NCBI RefSeq assembly: GCF_000633395.1
Contig: NZ_AYMU01000022.1
Span: 45,682 to 109,681, forward strand
Source: Pseudomonas sp. PH1b
Lineage (GTDB): Bacteria; Pseudomonadota; Gammaproteobacteria; Pseudomonadales; Pseudomonadaceae
Direction: 5' to 3'
DNA length: 64,000 nucleotides
Below the pieces are notes generated by a model. It ran no database searches. It was not told the DNA's origin and saw nothing but the letters and a program-made list of their open reading frames with translations. Positions 43,565-52,196 of this stretch are shown here, piece after piece. Position numbers and translations under genes: made by a program. The number at the start of each line of letters is the position of its first letter. Position 1 is the stretch's first letter.

Positions 43565-44098
43565 TTATTCGATAAGGCAAAGTGCCTGCCACTGATGGCT
43601 CGTCAGGCGGTACAAGCGTACGGGACGATCATGCAACCTCAGCAACTGGAACTCGCTGAACCCGGCTTTCTCGGCCACCCGCAAGGACGCACCGTGGGCC
43701 GGCTCGATGATGACCACCACCGAGGCCAATTGATGCTGGCAAAACACCCACTGCAACACCCCACGGGCAGCTTCCGAGGCCAGCCCCCGATTCCAGAATC
43801 GAGTGGCCAGTCGATACCCCAGGTTGGCCTCCTGGACCTCACCCACCTGCTCCGGGCTGACGCCGCAGAAGCCCACCAGCTCGCCACTGCCCTTCTCCAC
43901 CAGGGCCCAGGGCCCGATGCCCAGCTCGGTGTAGCACTGCAGGCACCATTCGATGAACTGCAGGGTCGCCTGCTCATCACAGACCCCGCGCAAGGAATAC
44001 TCCATCACTTGCGGATCGCTGAGGATGGCGGTCAACGCCGGCAGGTCGTCCGGTGACAACGGGCGGGCGATGAGGCGTGGGGTTTCAAACAACGGCAC
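43565..44098 (-). CDS. GNAT acetyltransferase, RimJ/RimL type
   Basis: Encodes 177 residues from a GTG with GGAG 7 bp upstream. The opening PLFETPRLIARPLSPDDLPA is the RimJ/RimL-type start; the acetyl-CoA loop is EANLGYRLATRFWNRGLASE, followed by NxxS-like GASLRVAEKAGFSEF. It acetylates an N-terminus or small amine. The longer frame upstream begins in non-family sequence. Confidence 0.87.
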   Translation of the reverse strand: MPLFETPRLIARPLSPDDLPALTAILSDPQVMEYSLRGVCDEQATLQFIEWCLQCYTELGIGPWALVEKGSGELVGFCGVSPEQVGEVQEANLGYRLATRFWNRGLASEAARGVLQWVFCQHQLASVVVIIEPAHGASLRVAEKAGFSEFQLLRLHDRPVRLYRLTSHQWQALCLIE

Positions 44099-44290
44099 TG
44101 ATGGCTCCTGGCGAATACGGCGTGGGTATCTGCTCGACACGTCCTGCCCGCCCAGCATCCTGGCGATCGGCGGGACCTGATTCTCGATCTACTCCAGTAT
44201 TCCAGCAAGGAATGCCGGGATAAAAATCGCGCATTTTATTTCTCACCGCAGATCTCTTAGCGTGTCCACTTCACCACCGGAGATCATGCC

Positions 44291-44923
44291 GTGCCCCCTT
44301 CCCGCCCACGCCTGTATGTCGACGCCCAGTTCACCAGCCCCTACGCCCTGTCGGTGTTCGTGGTGCTGCGGGAAAAAGCCATCGACTTCGAACTGCTGAC
44401 CCTAGACCTCGATGCCGGTGAGAACCAGACCCAGGACTATGCCCGGCTGTCCCAGACCCAACGGGTGCCGACCCTGGTGCTGGACGGTTTTGCCTTGTCG
44501 GAATCCTCGGCCATCGCCGAATACCTGGAACAGCTGTTCCCCGACACACCGGTCTACCCGGCCGACCCGCGGCAGCGGGCCAAGGCGCGCCAGGTCCAGG
44601 CCTGGCTGCGCAGCGACCTGCTGCCGATTCGCCAGGAGCGCTCGACCCTGGTGGTGTTCTACGGCTGCAAGGGCGCCGCCCTGTCGCCGGCGGCCGAGTC
44701 GGCGGCGCGCAAGCTGATCGCCGCTGCCCAGGAGTTGTTGGCGGACGGCCGCCCCTACCTGTTCGGCCAGTGGTCCATCGCCGATCTCGACCTGGCCTTG
44801 ATGCTCAACCGGCTGATCCTCAACGGCGATCCCATGCCGCCAGCCCTGGTGGAGTACGCCCGGCGCCAGTGGCAACGGCCGGCGGTGCAGGAATGGCTGC
44901 ACCTTCAGCGGCCGACGCTCTAG
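44291..44923 (+). CDS. yfcF: Glutathione S-transferase, YfcF-like
   Basis: Encodes 210 residues. The thioredoxin-like half carries the glutathione site PTLVLDGFALSESSAIAEYL (residues 57-76); the helical half follows with LFGQWSIADLDLALMLNRLI. The first residues YVDAQFTSPYALSVFVVLRE match the YfcF subgroup, which conjugates glutathione and has peroxidase activity. GTG start, with no strong upstream ribosome site. Single gene. Confidence 0.85.
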   Translation: MPPSRPRLYVDAQFTSPYALSVFVVLREKAIDFELLTLDLDAGENQTQDYARLSQTQRVPTLVLDGFALSESSAIAEYLEQLFPDTPVYPADPRQRAKARQVQAWLRSDLLPIRQERSTLVVFYGCKGAALSPAAESAARKLIAAAQELLADGRPYLFGQWSIADLDLALMLNRLILNGDPMPPALVEYARRQWQRPAVQEWLHLQRPTL

Positions 44924-45058
44924 CCGCAGGCCGGAGCGGGTGCGCTCGCCAGGCCCCATGGCCTGATCGATGTCACGGGCAGGACGAACTGGACACACAG
45001 GACCTGCAACGCCGGGTGATGCCCCCTCCTGGGCTACCTGGCGACAGGCTCGCAGTGA

Positions 45059-45481
45059 TCAACCCCGGGCCTTGGCCGGCGCCGAGGTATTGAGGATCAC
45101 GGCAGCACGGATCAGCGCCAGCAAGGCGGGCTCATCAATATGCTGGCCGGCATGCCAATCGATGGCGCGGCGGGTATTACCCTCCAGGCTGGCATTGAAC
45201 AGGCCACTCGGGTCCGCCAGGGCGGCGCCCTTGGCAAAGGTCATTTTCACCACCGACTTGTAAGTCTCGCCGGTACAGAGAATGCCGGCATGGGACCACA
45301 CCGGCACGCCGCGCCACTTCACTGCTTCCAGTACGTCAGGATCGGCCTGGTGGATCAGCGCCCTGATTCGCCCAAGCATTTCGCCTCGCCAATCGCCGAG
45401 CCCGGCGATCTTGGCATCAATCTGCGCACCGGCCGTGGCGGCGCTCCCGACCTCTGTGGCATCACTCTTCAACTGAGACAT
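45059..45481 (-). CDS. DUF1801 (YdhG-like) protein
   Basis: Encodes 140 residues. The DUF1801 core is RGEMLGRIRALIHQADPDVL, EAVKWRGVPVWSHAGILC and VKMTFAKGAALADPSGLFNA. These small soluble proteins resemble frataxin-like folds, with suggested roles in iron handling. The start MSQLKSD is preferred to a further upstream ATG, which has no family sequence. Single gene. Confidence 0.88.
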   Translation of the reverse strand: MSQLKSDATEVGSAATAGAQIDAKIAGLGDWRGEMLGRIRALIHQADPDVLEAVKWRGVPVWSHAGILCTGETYKSVVKMTFAKGAALADPSGLFNASLEGNTRRAIDWHAGQHIDEPALLALIRAAVILNTSAPAKARG

Positions 45482-45630
45482 GACCGGTAGCCGCCCTCGC
45501 TGGATGGTTGCCACTTGAGTATTGATGAGCGAGGCCTTTTCTCAAGCTGCCCTGCTGTTTCCCGGACCGGCAGAACGGCTACGATCCACTCCCCGCGGCC
45601 TATTGCCGTTGCCTACACAGGGATAAGCCG

Positions 45631-45945
45631 ATGATCGAGAAAAAGCGCCTTCACCTGCTGTTCGAGTGGGGAGGCGGAACACTCTGGAGCGCCAACGATA
45701 CGGCCCGGGCCTGTTTACGGCCTGGGCCGGTCGAGGAGCAACTGCCCATCGACCCGACAATACTGGAGCAGCTCAATGCCTTGTCGCAGTGGCATGACAG
45801 TGCCCTGGACTGGGCCGACCCGCTGGCGCCCAGCCCGTGGACGGCGCAGGAGCAAGCGCATTTCGACCAGGCCGCGCTTGCTCTTGTCCAGCTACTGGAG
45901 GTCGAACTGGGCAGCGACTATGAAGTGATCTACCAGAGACTCTGA
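45631..45945 (+). CDS. Unknown 104-residue protein
   Basis: Begins MIEKKRLHLLFEWGGGTLWS and ends VELGSDYEVIYQRL. Acidic, soluble, without signal peptide. Its layout (short beta opening with GGGTLW, then helices QLLEVELG) resembles small immunity or accessory proteins, but no family is recognised. ATAAGCCG precedes the ATG. Isolated gene between DUF1801 and DUF1993 genes. Confidence 0.7.
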   Translation: MIEKKRLHLLFEWGGGTLWSANDTARACLRPGPVEEQLPIDPTILEQLNALSQWHDSALDWADPLAPSPWTAQEQAHFDQAALALVQLLEVELGSDYEVIYQRL

Positions 45946-46008
45946 GCGGCCGCCCTCTCTGCCGCGATCACGGGCTACCGTCATGCCTGCAACCGATACC
46001 CGGCCCCA

Positions 46009-46536
46009 TCAGCCCTGCGGCTGACGCAAATAGGCAAACATGTGCTGCACATACTCGGCCTTGCCCAGGGGCACGCCGTTGTGTCGCAGGATGTTGTAGG
46101 CCGTGACCAGGTGGAAATAGAACTGCGGCGTGGCCCAGTTCAACGCGTATTCCTCCCCGGTCATGTCGAAGACGATAGCGTTGGGCAACTCGATGGCCAC
46201 CGCTCGCCGGTCACTGCTGTCGATCAGCCGCCGATCCGCCGCGGCGAGAAAAGTCAGGGTGCTCTCGATCAGCACCTTGGCCTCAGCCATGCTGGCCGGC
46301 GCCGCCAGCGTCGTGACCGGTTGGCCGCTGAGACGCTGGACCGCTTCCCGTGCCTGGGTACAAGTGAAACGCACCTGGGCGGCCAGGTTGTGCATGTCTG
46401 GCGCCAAGCGCGCATCCAGCAGGTTTTGCGGGTCGAAACCCAACTCCCGGGCCCGCTCCTCGCCCTTGGCCAACAGGGTGCTCAAGGCGCGCAACATCTG
46501 GGCAAAACAGGGGACGGTCACGGCGTAGATCGACAT
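46009..46536 (-). CDS. DUF1993 protein
   Basis: Encodes 175 residues with the DUF1993 pattern: PCFAQMLRALSTLLAKGEER, LARLAPDMHNLAAQVRFTC-like segment (DARLAPDMHNLAAQVRFT), and FYFHLVTAYNILRHNGVPLG near the C-terminus. The fold is a DinB-like four-helix bundle, possibly metal-binding. Cytoplasmic, function unknown. Single gene. Confidence 0.9.
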   Translation of the reverse strand: MSIYAVTVPCFAQMLRALSTLLAKGEERARELGFDPQNLLDARLAPDMHNLAAQVRFTCTQAREAVQRLSGQPVTTLAAPASMAEAKVLIESTLTFLAAADRRLIDSSDRRAVAIELPNAIVFDMTGEEYALNWATPQFYFHLVTAYNILRHNGVPLGKAEYVQHMFAYLRQPQG

Positions 46537-46734
46537 GCTGATTCCTCGAAGGATGATTGACAGGGGAAACCCGCGCTCGGTTAACCGGTGCGCGCAAGGG
46601 ACTGATCCTAGCAGAGCGCGGCCCTGGCCCGATGCCCGTCCCGCCAGCCTTCCAGGCGCAGAAAAGTACCCCTGCCCCCCCTCTGGCTGTTATGGTGCGG
46701 CCCTGTGAAAATACACCGCCTGACCCTGAGGAAA

Positions 46735-47172
46735 ATGACCTTGAGCAGTGAAGCAAAAATGACCGGCGACCTGTTCGAAGTCGACAAGCGCCTGGCACTC
46801 AAGCCCATCGTCGACTTCAACAACTACCTGCGCGCCGCCTTCATCGACGGCCCCTGCCGCTGCGGTCGCTGCGTCGCCAGCCAGGGTGACGAAACCGGCT
46901 ACCAATACCCGCACACCTTCAACTTCGCCGGCCGCGTGGCCAACCGTCGCTTTGCCTCCACTGCCGGCAGCGATGTGCTGCTGGCCCTGAAGAAGGCCTG
47001 GCTGTCCTACACCAAGGGCGAATTGCCGGCCAGCGGCAACCTGGAACTGGACACCGTCAAGGAGTTCGTCGAGCCGGAACTGCACAAGGTGCTGGTGCCG
47101 TTGTTCGTGACCTGCGGTCTGGTCCAGGATGTGGACGGGCAACTGCAACTTCAGGCGCAAGTGGCAGCCTGA
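46735..47172 (+). CDS. Unknown 145-residue protein with CxCxxC motif
   Basis: Starts at ATG after GAGGAAA; later start MTGDLFEV 24 bp on is an alternative. The middle has CRCGRCVAS and the rest alternates helices (GSDVLLALKKAWLSYTKGEL). No family recognised. The Cys triplet could bind a metal. It lies 146 bp ahead of a larger unknown gene on the same strand. Cytoplasmic. Confidence 0.65.
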   Translation: MTLSSEAKMTGDLFEVDKRLALKPIVDFNNYLRAAFIDGPCRCGRCVASQGDETGYQYPHTFNFAGRVANRRFASTAGSDVLLALKKAWLSYTKGELPASGNLELDTVKEFVEPELHKVLVPLFVTCGLVQDVDGQLQLQAQVAA

Positions 47173-47318
47173 GCCGGCGTCAACCTCAAGCAACGTTCCG
47201 ACAGTGCCCTCCATGTTCCCCGGTGAGGGCCCAGAAACCAGCACCGGATCCGGCCCTCAGCCCTTGCCTGAAACATGAGCCGGGTTGCCGGAGCGCCTCG
47301 ACCGATCAGGATCTTGGA

Positions 47319-48506
47319 ATGGAATCCAACCTGCTGCCCTTCGACGACACCCGTTCGATCCTGTACCGCGAGGGCTGCCTGTACTTCTTGCCCCTGGCCA
47401 CGGTCTTCGAACTGATGCACATGCCCAACGCGCAGAAGCACCTGTACGAGCAGGCGCAGCACCCCGGCTGGCTGACCTGGAAAACTTTCAGCAAATGGTT
47501 TCAGCGCCCGCCGTCAGCCATGCAGATGCGCCCCAGCCAATTGGGCAAACTGCTGAGAATGCTGCGCAGCCGCCCCAGCATGCAGCCGGTACTTGAGGAC
47601 GCGCTCGCCAAGGACGTGCTGTGGCGCCCTTATGTCGAATGGTCGGGAATGCTCGCCGGATCACTGTTCGCCCACGCGCAATGCACGACGTACTGGAAAG
47701 CCAGGCTGCAGGACGAATGGGACCTGGTTTGCAGGCAACTGCCCATCGCCGGCTCCCTCCGGGCGCGGGTTGCCTTGCTGGCCGAGTCCACGCTGGCTCG
47801 CGAACTGGGATGCCCCGGTACACCCGAGCGACTCCTGGCCTTGCTGGCCACCACGGAAGATGACGACGCGCTGCTCAAGCACACGACGCTCCACCACTGC
47901 AGGATCGCGGATTGTGTCTCGGTGCTGCTGCGCTTTGCCGCCTGGCTGGTGGTCGATGGCAGCCTGATCAACTGGCAACTGCTTGCACAGGATGGTTTCC
48001 AGGACCAACTGTTCATGGAGCAGTTCCTGCCCAGGGTCGGGCCCCAGCCACAGCAATGGAGCAATCCGCTCGGCGATTGCCTGGAGCATTTTGCCAGGCT
48101 CTGTCGCAGCCCCAGCAATGTCAGCAGTTGCGCCGCCCTCGGCCAGCTCTGGGCGCAACACCAGTACCACAAGGGCCAGATCCTCGACCTGGCCTCCAAG
48201 CAGCGCTCGCTTCGCGATTGGATCAGCGGCACCAAGGGCCGGCCGCAACCCGCCAATGTGCGTTCGCTGGCACAAGCCGTCAGCCTGGCGGCCGGTGCCG
48301 TGCGCGGCCTGGAAACAACTGAGGATGATCCGCTGGTCGACAGCCTGGCGCACATGCTGCATTTCGCCGAAACCTGCCGTTTCCTGCAACAGGAAATGAC
48401 TCGCGCAGGCCTTCCGGACAGACAGATCAGCCAGGTCTTCGCTTGCTATGGGCAAGAGTACCGCCGGGCCCGACAGCTCCTCGGCGTTCCTCTGCCCGAA
48501 TCATGA
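47319..48506 (+). CDS. Unknown 395-residue protein
   Basis: Starts at ATGGAATCC with AGGA 8 bp upstream. Nearly all-helical, with many Leu/Gln-rich segments such as LGKLLRMLRSRPSMQPVLED and DCVSVLLRFAAWLVVDGSLI. No signal peptide or clear membrane helix, no catalytic motif I can name. Cys and His are scattered. It follows the CxCxxC gene and may be its partner. It could be a regulatory or scaffold protein; function undetermined. Confidence 0.72.
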   Translation: MESNLLPFDDTRSILYREGCLYFLPLATVFELMHMPNAQKHLYEQAQHPGWLTWKTFSKWFQRPPSAMQMRPSQLGKLLRMLRSRPSMQPVLEDALAKDVLWRPYVEWSGMLAGSLFAHAQCTTYWKARLQDEWDLVCRQLPIAGSLRARVALLAESTLARELGCPGTPERLLALLATTEDDDALLKHTTLHHCRIADCVSVLLRFAAWLVVDGSLINWQLLAQDGFQDQLFMEQFLPRVGPQPQQWSNPLGDCLEHFARLCRSPSNVSSCAALGQLWAQHQYHKGQILDLASKQRSLRDWISGTKGRPQPANVRSLAQAVSLAAGAVRGLETTEDDPLVDSLAHMLHFAETCRFLQQEMTRAGLPDRQISQVFACYGQEYRRARQLLGVPLPES

Positions 48507-48535
48507 GGGCCGGCCCAGCGCCGGCCCTGCGATGA

Positions 48536-48691
48536 CTAACCCTTGGACTGCTGGTGCACCTGATTGGGGTTCAACTGCTTGCCCCGGTTGCCCTGGGCCT
48601 GGTCATAGATGCGGTTGGTGCCTGGACTGCCCTTGTTGGCATTGCGAATATCGCCACGGGCATCCTTGGGGTTCTTCTGATTCGCGGCCAT
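48536..48691 (-). CDS. 51-residue hydrophilic micro-protein, coupled to its upstream neighbour
   Basis: Starts at ATGGCCGCG with AGGAGG 9 bp upstream, located inside the end of the preceding gene. The product is charged and Asn/Gln-rich, for example GSPGTNRIYDQAQGNRGKQL, and lacks Cys or hydrophobic core: probably disordered. It shares the element NRxxQLNP with its neighbour. Function unknown; small disordered proteins like this are often stress-related. Confidence 0.72.
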   Translation of the reverse strand: MAANQKNPKDARGDIRNANKGSPGTNRIYDQAQGNRGKQLNPNQVHQQSKG

Positions 48692-48692
48692 G

Positions 48693-48815
48693 TCATTCAT
48701 CCTCCTCGCGATGGTCCCAGTCGTCAGGGCGCTCGTCGTCGCCCCGGGAGCTCCAATAGGCATCGTGCTCCGGGTTCAATTGATTGGCTCGGTTGTCATC
48801 GTCGTGCTTGGCCAT
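48693..48815 (-). CDS. 40-residue acidic micro-protein
   Basis: Starts at ATGGCCAAGC with GAGGATG about 8 bp upstream. Sequence is Asp/Glu-rich: AKHDDDNRANQLNPEHDAYW, ending SRGDDERPDDWDHREEDE. Its stop TGA lies 1 bp before the next gene's ATG, and its final codons form that gene's AGGAGG, so translation is coupled. Shares NRxxQLNP with the downstream micro-protein, implying common ancestry or joint function. Confidence 0.72.
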   Translation of the reverse strand: MAKHDDDNRANQLNPEHDAYWSSRGDDERPDDWDHREEDE

Positions 48816-48959
48816 GCTGGCATCCTCGGTAATTGATGGGTGATCAAGGAGATCGCCCCCATCATCAACCGCTGGGTGGCAAACCCGCAGGAATTGGCCG
48901 GGAAGAAAGTCCACCACCCAGCCACCCTGGCTGCGCCTTGCCGCCCCCTGCCAGGTCGC

Positions 48960-49424
48960 TCACAACCAGCGCCTGACCCGTGCTGCATAGGCACTGAAAT
49001 CCTCGGTAAACAAACCGGCCAGGGCCCGCTCCTCGGGCATAATCTGGAACCTGTTGATGTACAGGACGAAACCCACTACCCCCAGCAGCGCCAGGGGCGA
49101 GGCCAGGTACAGGCTCCAGGCCAGCAGGAACAGGGCAAAGCCTGCGTACATCGGGTTGCGGGTATGCCGGTAGATGCCCGAAGTGACCAGTGCCGAGGCG
49201 CGCTCCGGCTGCAGCGGGTTGACGGTGGTCCTGGCCCGCCGGAAAGAGATGCCACCCGCCAGGACCAGGAACAGCCCCACACAGAACACCGGCAGCGCCA
49301 GCAGCCAGCGCGTGCCCAAGGTCAGGTCGAGGCTTGGTGTCCAGCGGCCGGCCAGGCCCATCAATACCCCGAACACCAGGGTGACAATGGGTGGCGGGAT
49401 CCGGTGTTCCAATGACTGCATCAT
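48960..49424 (-). CDS. Isoprenylcysteine carboxyl methyltransferase-like membrane protein
   Basis: Encodes 154 residues with four hydrophobic segments. The ICMT/PEMT-type signature is GIYRHTRNPMYAGFALFLLA followed by the tail EERALAGLFTEDFSAYAARV, the S-adenosylmethionine-binding region of this family. Bacterial members methylate lipids or unknown membrane substrates. Inner membrane. Single gene. Confidence 0.88.
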   Translation of the reverse strand: MMQSLEHRIPPPIVTLVFGVLMGLAGRWTPSLDLTLGTRWLLALPVFCVGLFLVLAGGISFRRARTTVNPLQPERASALVTSGIYRHTRNPMYAGFALFLLAWSLYLASPLALLGVVGFVLYINRFQIMPEERALAGLFTEDFSAYAARVRRWL

Positions 49425-49723
49425 GGTGTTCCCCTGCGCCTTGCCGTGCCAGGAATCCGAACCAGGAATCCCCGGCCTGGAGCTGGTTGGTGGTCCGGCC
49501 CCCTTTGCTGTCGCTCCAGGCGGAACAGGCGAATGCCGGCGAAAATGGAAAAGGCAGGATCAGGAGTGTTGAGAGGGTAAGGTGATGGGCTCACTATGTC
49601 GCTCCTTGCAGCCAGGGGGTCGGACCGCCACTGCTGTCACTGTGGCGCTACAGTAGCAGGCCGTTTATAAAGGCTTCCTTCCTGCGCGGCAATGCTGCCT
49701 CTGAATCTGCGGAAACCATCAGC
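49425..49723. other. Gene-free interval
   Basis: About 300 bp between convergent-free neighbours (minus methyltransferase gene, plus GFA gene). Contains only promoters of the two flanking genes; no convincing ORF, hairpin terminator or repeat seen. Confidence 0.4.
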
Positions 49724-50125
49724 ATGGATAACCAACATCAAGGCAGTTGCCTGTGCGGCGCGGTGACTTACCAGGTCTGCGGCCCGCTCAAAGCCGTGAC
49801 CCACTGCCATTGCAGCAAATGCCGGAAAAGCCATGGGGCGGCCTTCGCCACCTATGCCAGCGTACCTCGCTCAACCCTCGGCATCAGTGACCCCCAAGCC
49901 CTGCTCAAGGGGTATGAATCTTCACCCGGCGTACTCCGCCAGTTCTGTTCCTCCTGTGGTTCCTCACTGTTCTGGTGCGATGCCCAGGGCGAGTTCCGCG
50001 ATTGGATCTCCATCGCCATTGCTTCTCTGGACACGCCATTTTGCCCCCCCAAACAGAAGCACCTTTGCGTAGCCATGAAAGCCGACTGGCATGCCATTAC
50101 CGATCAGCACCCGCAGGTGCAATGA
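49724..50125 (+). CDS. GFA-family zinc protein
   Basis: Encodes 133 residues of the GFA (glutathione-dependent formaldehyde-activating-like) family. Zinc-type cysteine sets are visible: GSCLCGAVTYQV, THCHCSKCRKSHG and QFCSSCGSSLFWCD. Such proteins bind two zinc ions and may handle thiol adducts; most have no known substrate. Cytoplasmic, single gene. Confidence 0.93.
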   Translation: MDNQHQGSCLCGAVTYQVCGPLKAVTHCHCSKCRKSHGAAFATYASVPRSTLGISDPQALLKGYESSPGVLRQFCSSCGSSLFWCDAQGEFRDWISIAIASLDTPFCPPKQKHLCVAMKADWHAITDQHPQVQ

Positions 50126-50177
50126 GCACTGCCCCTCGATAGGCGTGCCAGTGAACATGGAGATTCCCGGTAACAAG

Positions 50178-50522
50178 ATGACCCAACCGTTCAGCTACGT
50201 ATGGCTACTGCCGCTGCTCGAGCAGCCCTATCAGGCGGTCGTGAACAGCCAGGACCGGTACCTCGCAGGGCTCGTTAACCGAATCGAAGCCCCGGTACCC
50301 GAGCCAATCGCCTTGCGCGAGCTGCTGTTGACCGCCCTGGAATCCGACTCCGCCTATTGGGCGCAATGCGCCACACGCTGGCTGGAAGATGGCTTTCCAC
50401 TGGATCCTGCGCTGCGGGACACCCTGCTGCGCCTGGCTTCGCAAAAAAAACTCGCACAATCCGTCCGCCACAGGCTGGTCATCCTCGCCCGGCGCTGGCA
50501 ACGGCTGGAACCTCAAGGCTGA
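50178..50522 (+). CDS. Unknown 114-residue protein
   Basis: Begins MTQPFSYVWLLPLLEQPYQA and ends RHRLVILARRWQRLEPQG. Basic C-terminus, helical middle (LRELLLTALESDSAYWAQCA). No family recognised. An ATG 21 bp upstream is an alternative start. It follows the GFA gene by 52 bp on the same strand, so co-transcription is possible. Confidence 0.65.
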   Translation: MTQPFSYVWLLPLLEQPYQAVVNSQDRYLAGLVNRIEAPVPEPIALRELLLTALESDSAYWAQCATRWLEDGFPLDPALRDTLLRLASQKKLAQSVRHRLVILARRWQRLEPQG

Positions 50523-50549
50523 GCCTCGGGAAAAACCCTCTCGGTGCGG

Positions 50550-51170
50550 CTATCGAGCAGCCACGTCCCTGGGCTTGTAGAACAGGAAACTGCCGATCTC
50601 GGTGGTCTTGATATAGGCCTTGGCCCAGTCCGGCGACACACTGCGATCGTGGAAATACAGCGCGCCTTGGGTGCGGTCCTGGAGTTGCTGGTTCAAGGCC
50701 TTGCGGGCGATTTCCTTGGCGATGCCGTAGCGCCCTTCTTCCTCGACCTGGTCAGGACGGCCGTCGCACCACCAGGAAAACTGGCAAGGGCTCTTTTCCG
50801 AGCCTTGCTTGACCACCTCGCACAGGGTCCCGGGAAAACCCTCGTGCCCCAGGCGGTTCAAGACCACATTGGCCACGGCTTCCATGTCGGCGGATTCACC
50901 GCCCTTGGCTTCCCAGTAGATCGTCCGTGACAGGCAGGTGATGGCATCGTCCACCGGTGCCTGGCCTGCGGGATCCACCGCCTGGACTTCGGTCTTGGTG
51001 ATGGCCGCGGCCTGGGGGGCCGCTTTCGGACTTTGCCTGTCCGCGGCCTTTTGCTCCAGAGCCTGGGCCTTGTCCTGGGCCGCTTGCACCGCCGGTTGCG
51101 GATCCACGGCCCAGGCCCGACCGACAAGTACCAGCAGCATCAGGCAGGTGACGCTTGAAATGAAGCGCAT
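50550..51170 (-). CDS. Exported cell-wall hydrolase (SleB-like)
   Basis: Encodes 206 residues with a signal peptide (RFISSVTCLMLLVLVGRAWA). After a charged Ala/Gln linker the C-terminal domain is Hydrolase_2 (SleB catalytic type): LSRTIYWEAKGGESADMEAV with the catalytic Glu, then VANVVLNRLGHEGFPGTLCE and QFSWWCDGRPD. It hydrolyses peptidoglycan glycan strands in the periplasm. GGAAGG lies 9 bp upstream of the ATG. Convergent with the preceding unknown gene. Confidence 0.92.
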   Translation of the reverse strand: MRFISSVTCLMLLVLVGRAWAVDPQPAVQAAQDKAQALEQKAADRQSPKAAPQAAAITKTEVQAVDPAGQAPVDDAITCLSRTIYWEAKGGESADMEAVANVVLNRLGHEGFPGTLCEVVKQGSEKSPCQFSWWCDGRPDQVEEEGRYGIAKEIARKALNQQLQDRTQGALYFHDRSVSPDWAKAYIKTTEIGSFLFYKPRDVAAR

Positions 51171-51668
51171 ATTCGAACCTTCCCATTGAGTCTTGCTGCC
51201 CCCTCTGGCCGCCACAGGCTAGCGTGCGCGAACAGATATTGAACCGATTCAGGTGGGCACGCTGGCGCTGACTGGGGCGAACGATTCGCCAGGGAGCCTT
51301 GTTGAGTCGACAGCGCCCGGCGCCAATCATTCCCGGGGCAGGCGGCCCATCAGCGGCGCCCTTCAACCGTCGCATCATCATCAGCAGCAATGCTGGCCTC
51401 AAGGCGTTCTGGCAGGTGGCGGGCCCTCCTCTACCTGCCTGACCAATCACCGCACGTGGAGCTGGCGCTCAACAACACTGGCATGCACCTCCAGCACTGG
51501 GCGCCTGCAAACCGCCGATGCCCTCTTGCTCTCGATGAAGGGAGCCGTTTCCGGCAGCGCTGCAAGCCTGGCGTCGGCCCTCTGAAATAACTGGTATTGA
51601 TATGAATTCTCATTAAAATACCCGCCCATTCACGCGGCTACCGAATCCAGGCAGTGGGGAGCGTCGGT
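51171..51668. other. Gene-free interval upstream of the ECF sigma gene
   Basis: About 500 bp; overlapping short frames on both strands have no ribosome site or family content. The right end holds a Fur-like box and the sigma-gene promoter. The left part serves the wall-hydrolase gene. Confidence 0.45.
51598..51615. promoter_or_regulatory. Fur-like box upstream of the ECF sigma gene
   Basis: TGATATGAATTCTCATTA is an imperfect palindrome centred on GAATTC and close to the Fur consensus (paired TGATAAT-type half sites). It lies 54 bp upstream of the sigma-factor ATG in AT-rich DNA, where Fur would repress under iron sufficiency. Confidence 0.68.
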
Positions 51669-52196
51669 ATGGATACAGGGGACAACCAACACAAGCTCAG
51701 CACGCTGTTCATCGGCCAGCGTGGTGCGCTGATCCGCATGCTGTCACGGGTGGTGGGCTGCGCCAGCCTGGCCGAGGACCTGGCTCAGGAAACCTACCTG
51801 CGAGTCGCCAAGGCCTTGCATGCCCGGCCTATCGAGCACCTGCGACCCTTTCTCTATCAGACCGCCCAGTACCTGGCCTTCGATCACCTGCGCAGCCAGC
51901 GCAGCAAACGGCGCTTCGAGTGCCAGTTGGGGGATGACAACCAGGCCAGTGAAGTGGCAACCCCGGCACCCGGCCCGGAAACCCAGGCCCAGGACCAGCA
52001 GCAGTTGCAGCGGTTTGGGCAGGTCCTGGCGACCTTGCCCAAACGTCAGCAACAGATCCTGGTTTTGCATAAACTGCAGGGGCTTTCCCAAGGCGAAATC
52101 GCCCAACGCTTGCAAGTGTCCCTGAGCACGGTGGAAAAAGACCTGCGCACCGCTCTCAATGCCTGCATCAAAGCCACTGACCGACAGATCCCATGA
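51669..52196 (+). CDS. FecI-type ECF sigma factor
   Basis: Encodes 175 residues. Sigma-70 region 2 includes GCASLAEDLAQETYLRVAKA and FLYQTAQYLAFDHLRSQR; region 4 has ATLPKRQQQILVLHKLQGLS then GEIAQRLQVSLSTVEKDLRT. This is an iron-starvation sigma factor. GGAG 8 bp upstream supports ATGGATACA; an earlier ATG 15 bp upstream lacks spacing. Overlaps the next gene by 4 bp, giving a coupled sigma/anti-sigma pair. Confidence 0.95.
   Translation: MDTGDNQHKLSTLFIGQRGALIRMLSRVVGCASLAEDLAQETYLRVAKALHARPIEHLRPFLYQTAQYLAFDHLRSQRSKRRFECQLGDDNQASEVATPAPGPETQAQDQQQLQRFGQVLATLPKRQQQILVLHKLQGLSQGEIAQRLQVSLSTVEKDLRTALNACIKATDRQIP

Noticed and set aside
51253..51585. 110-codon plus-strand frame upstream of the sigma gene
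   Set aside because: No ribosome site and no family content; it overlaps other short frames in the gene-free interval.
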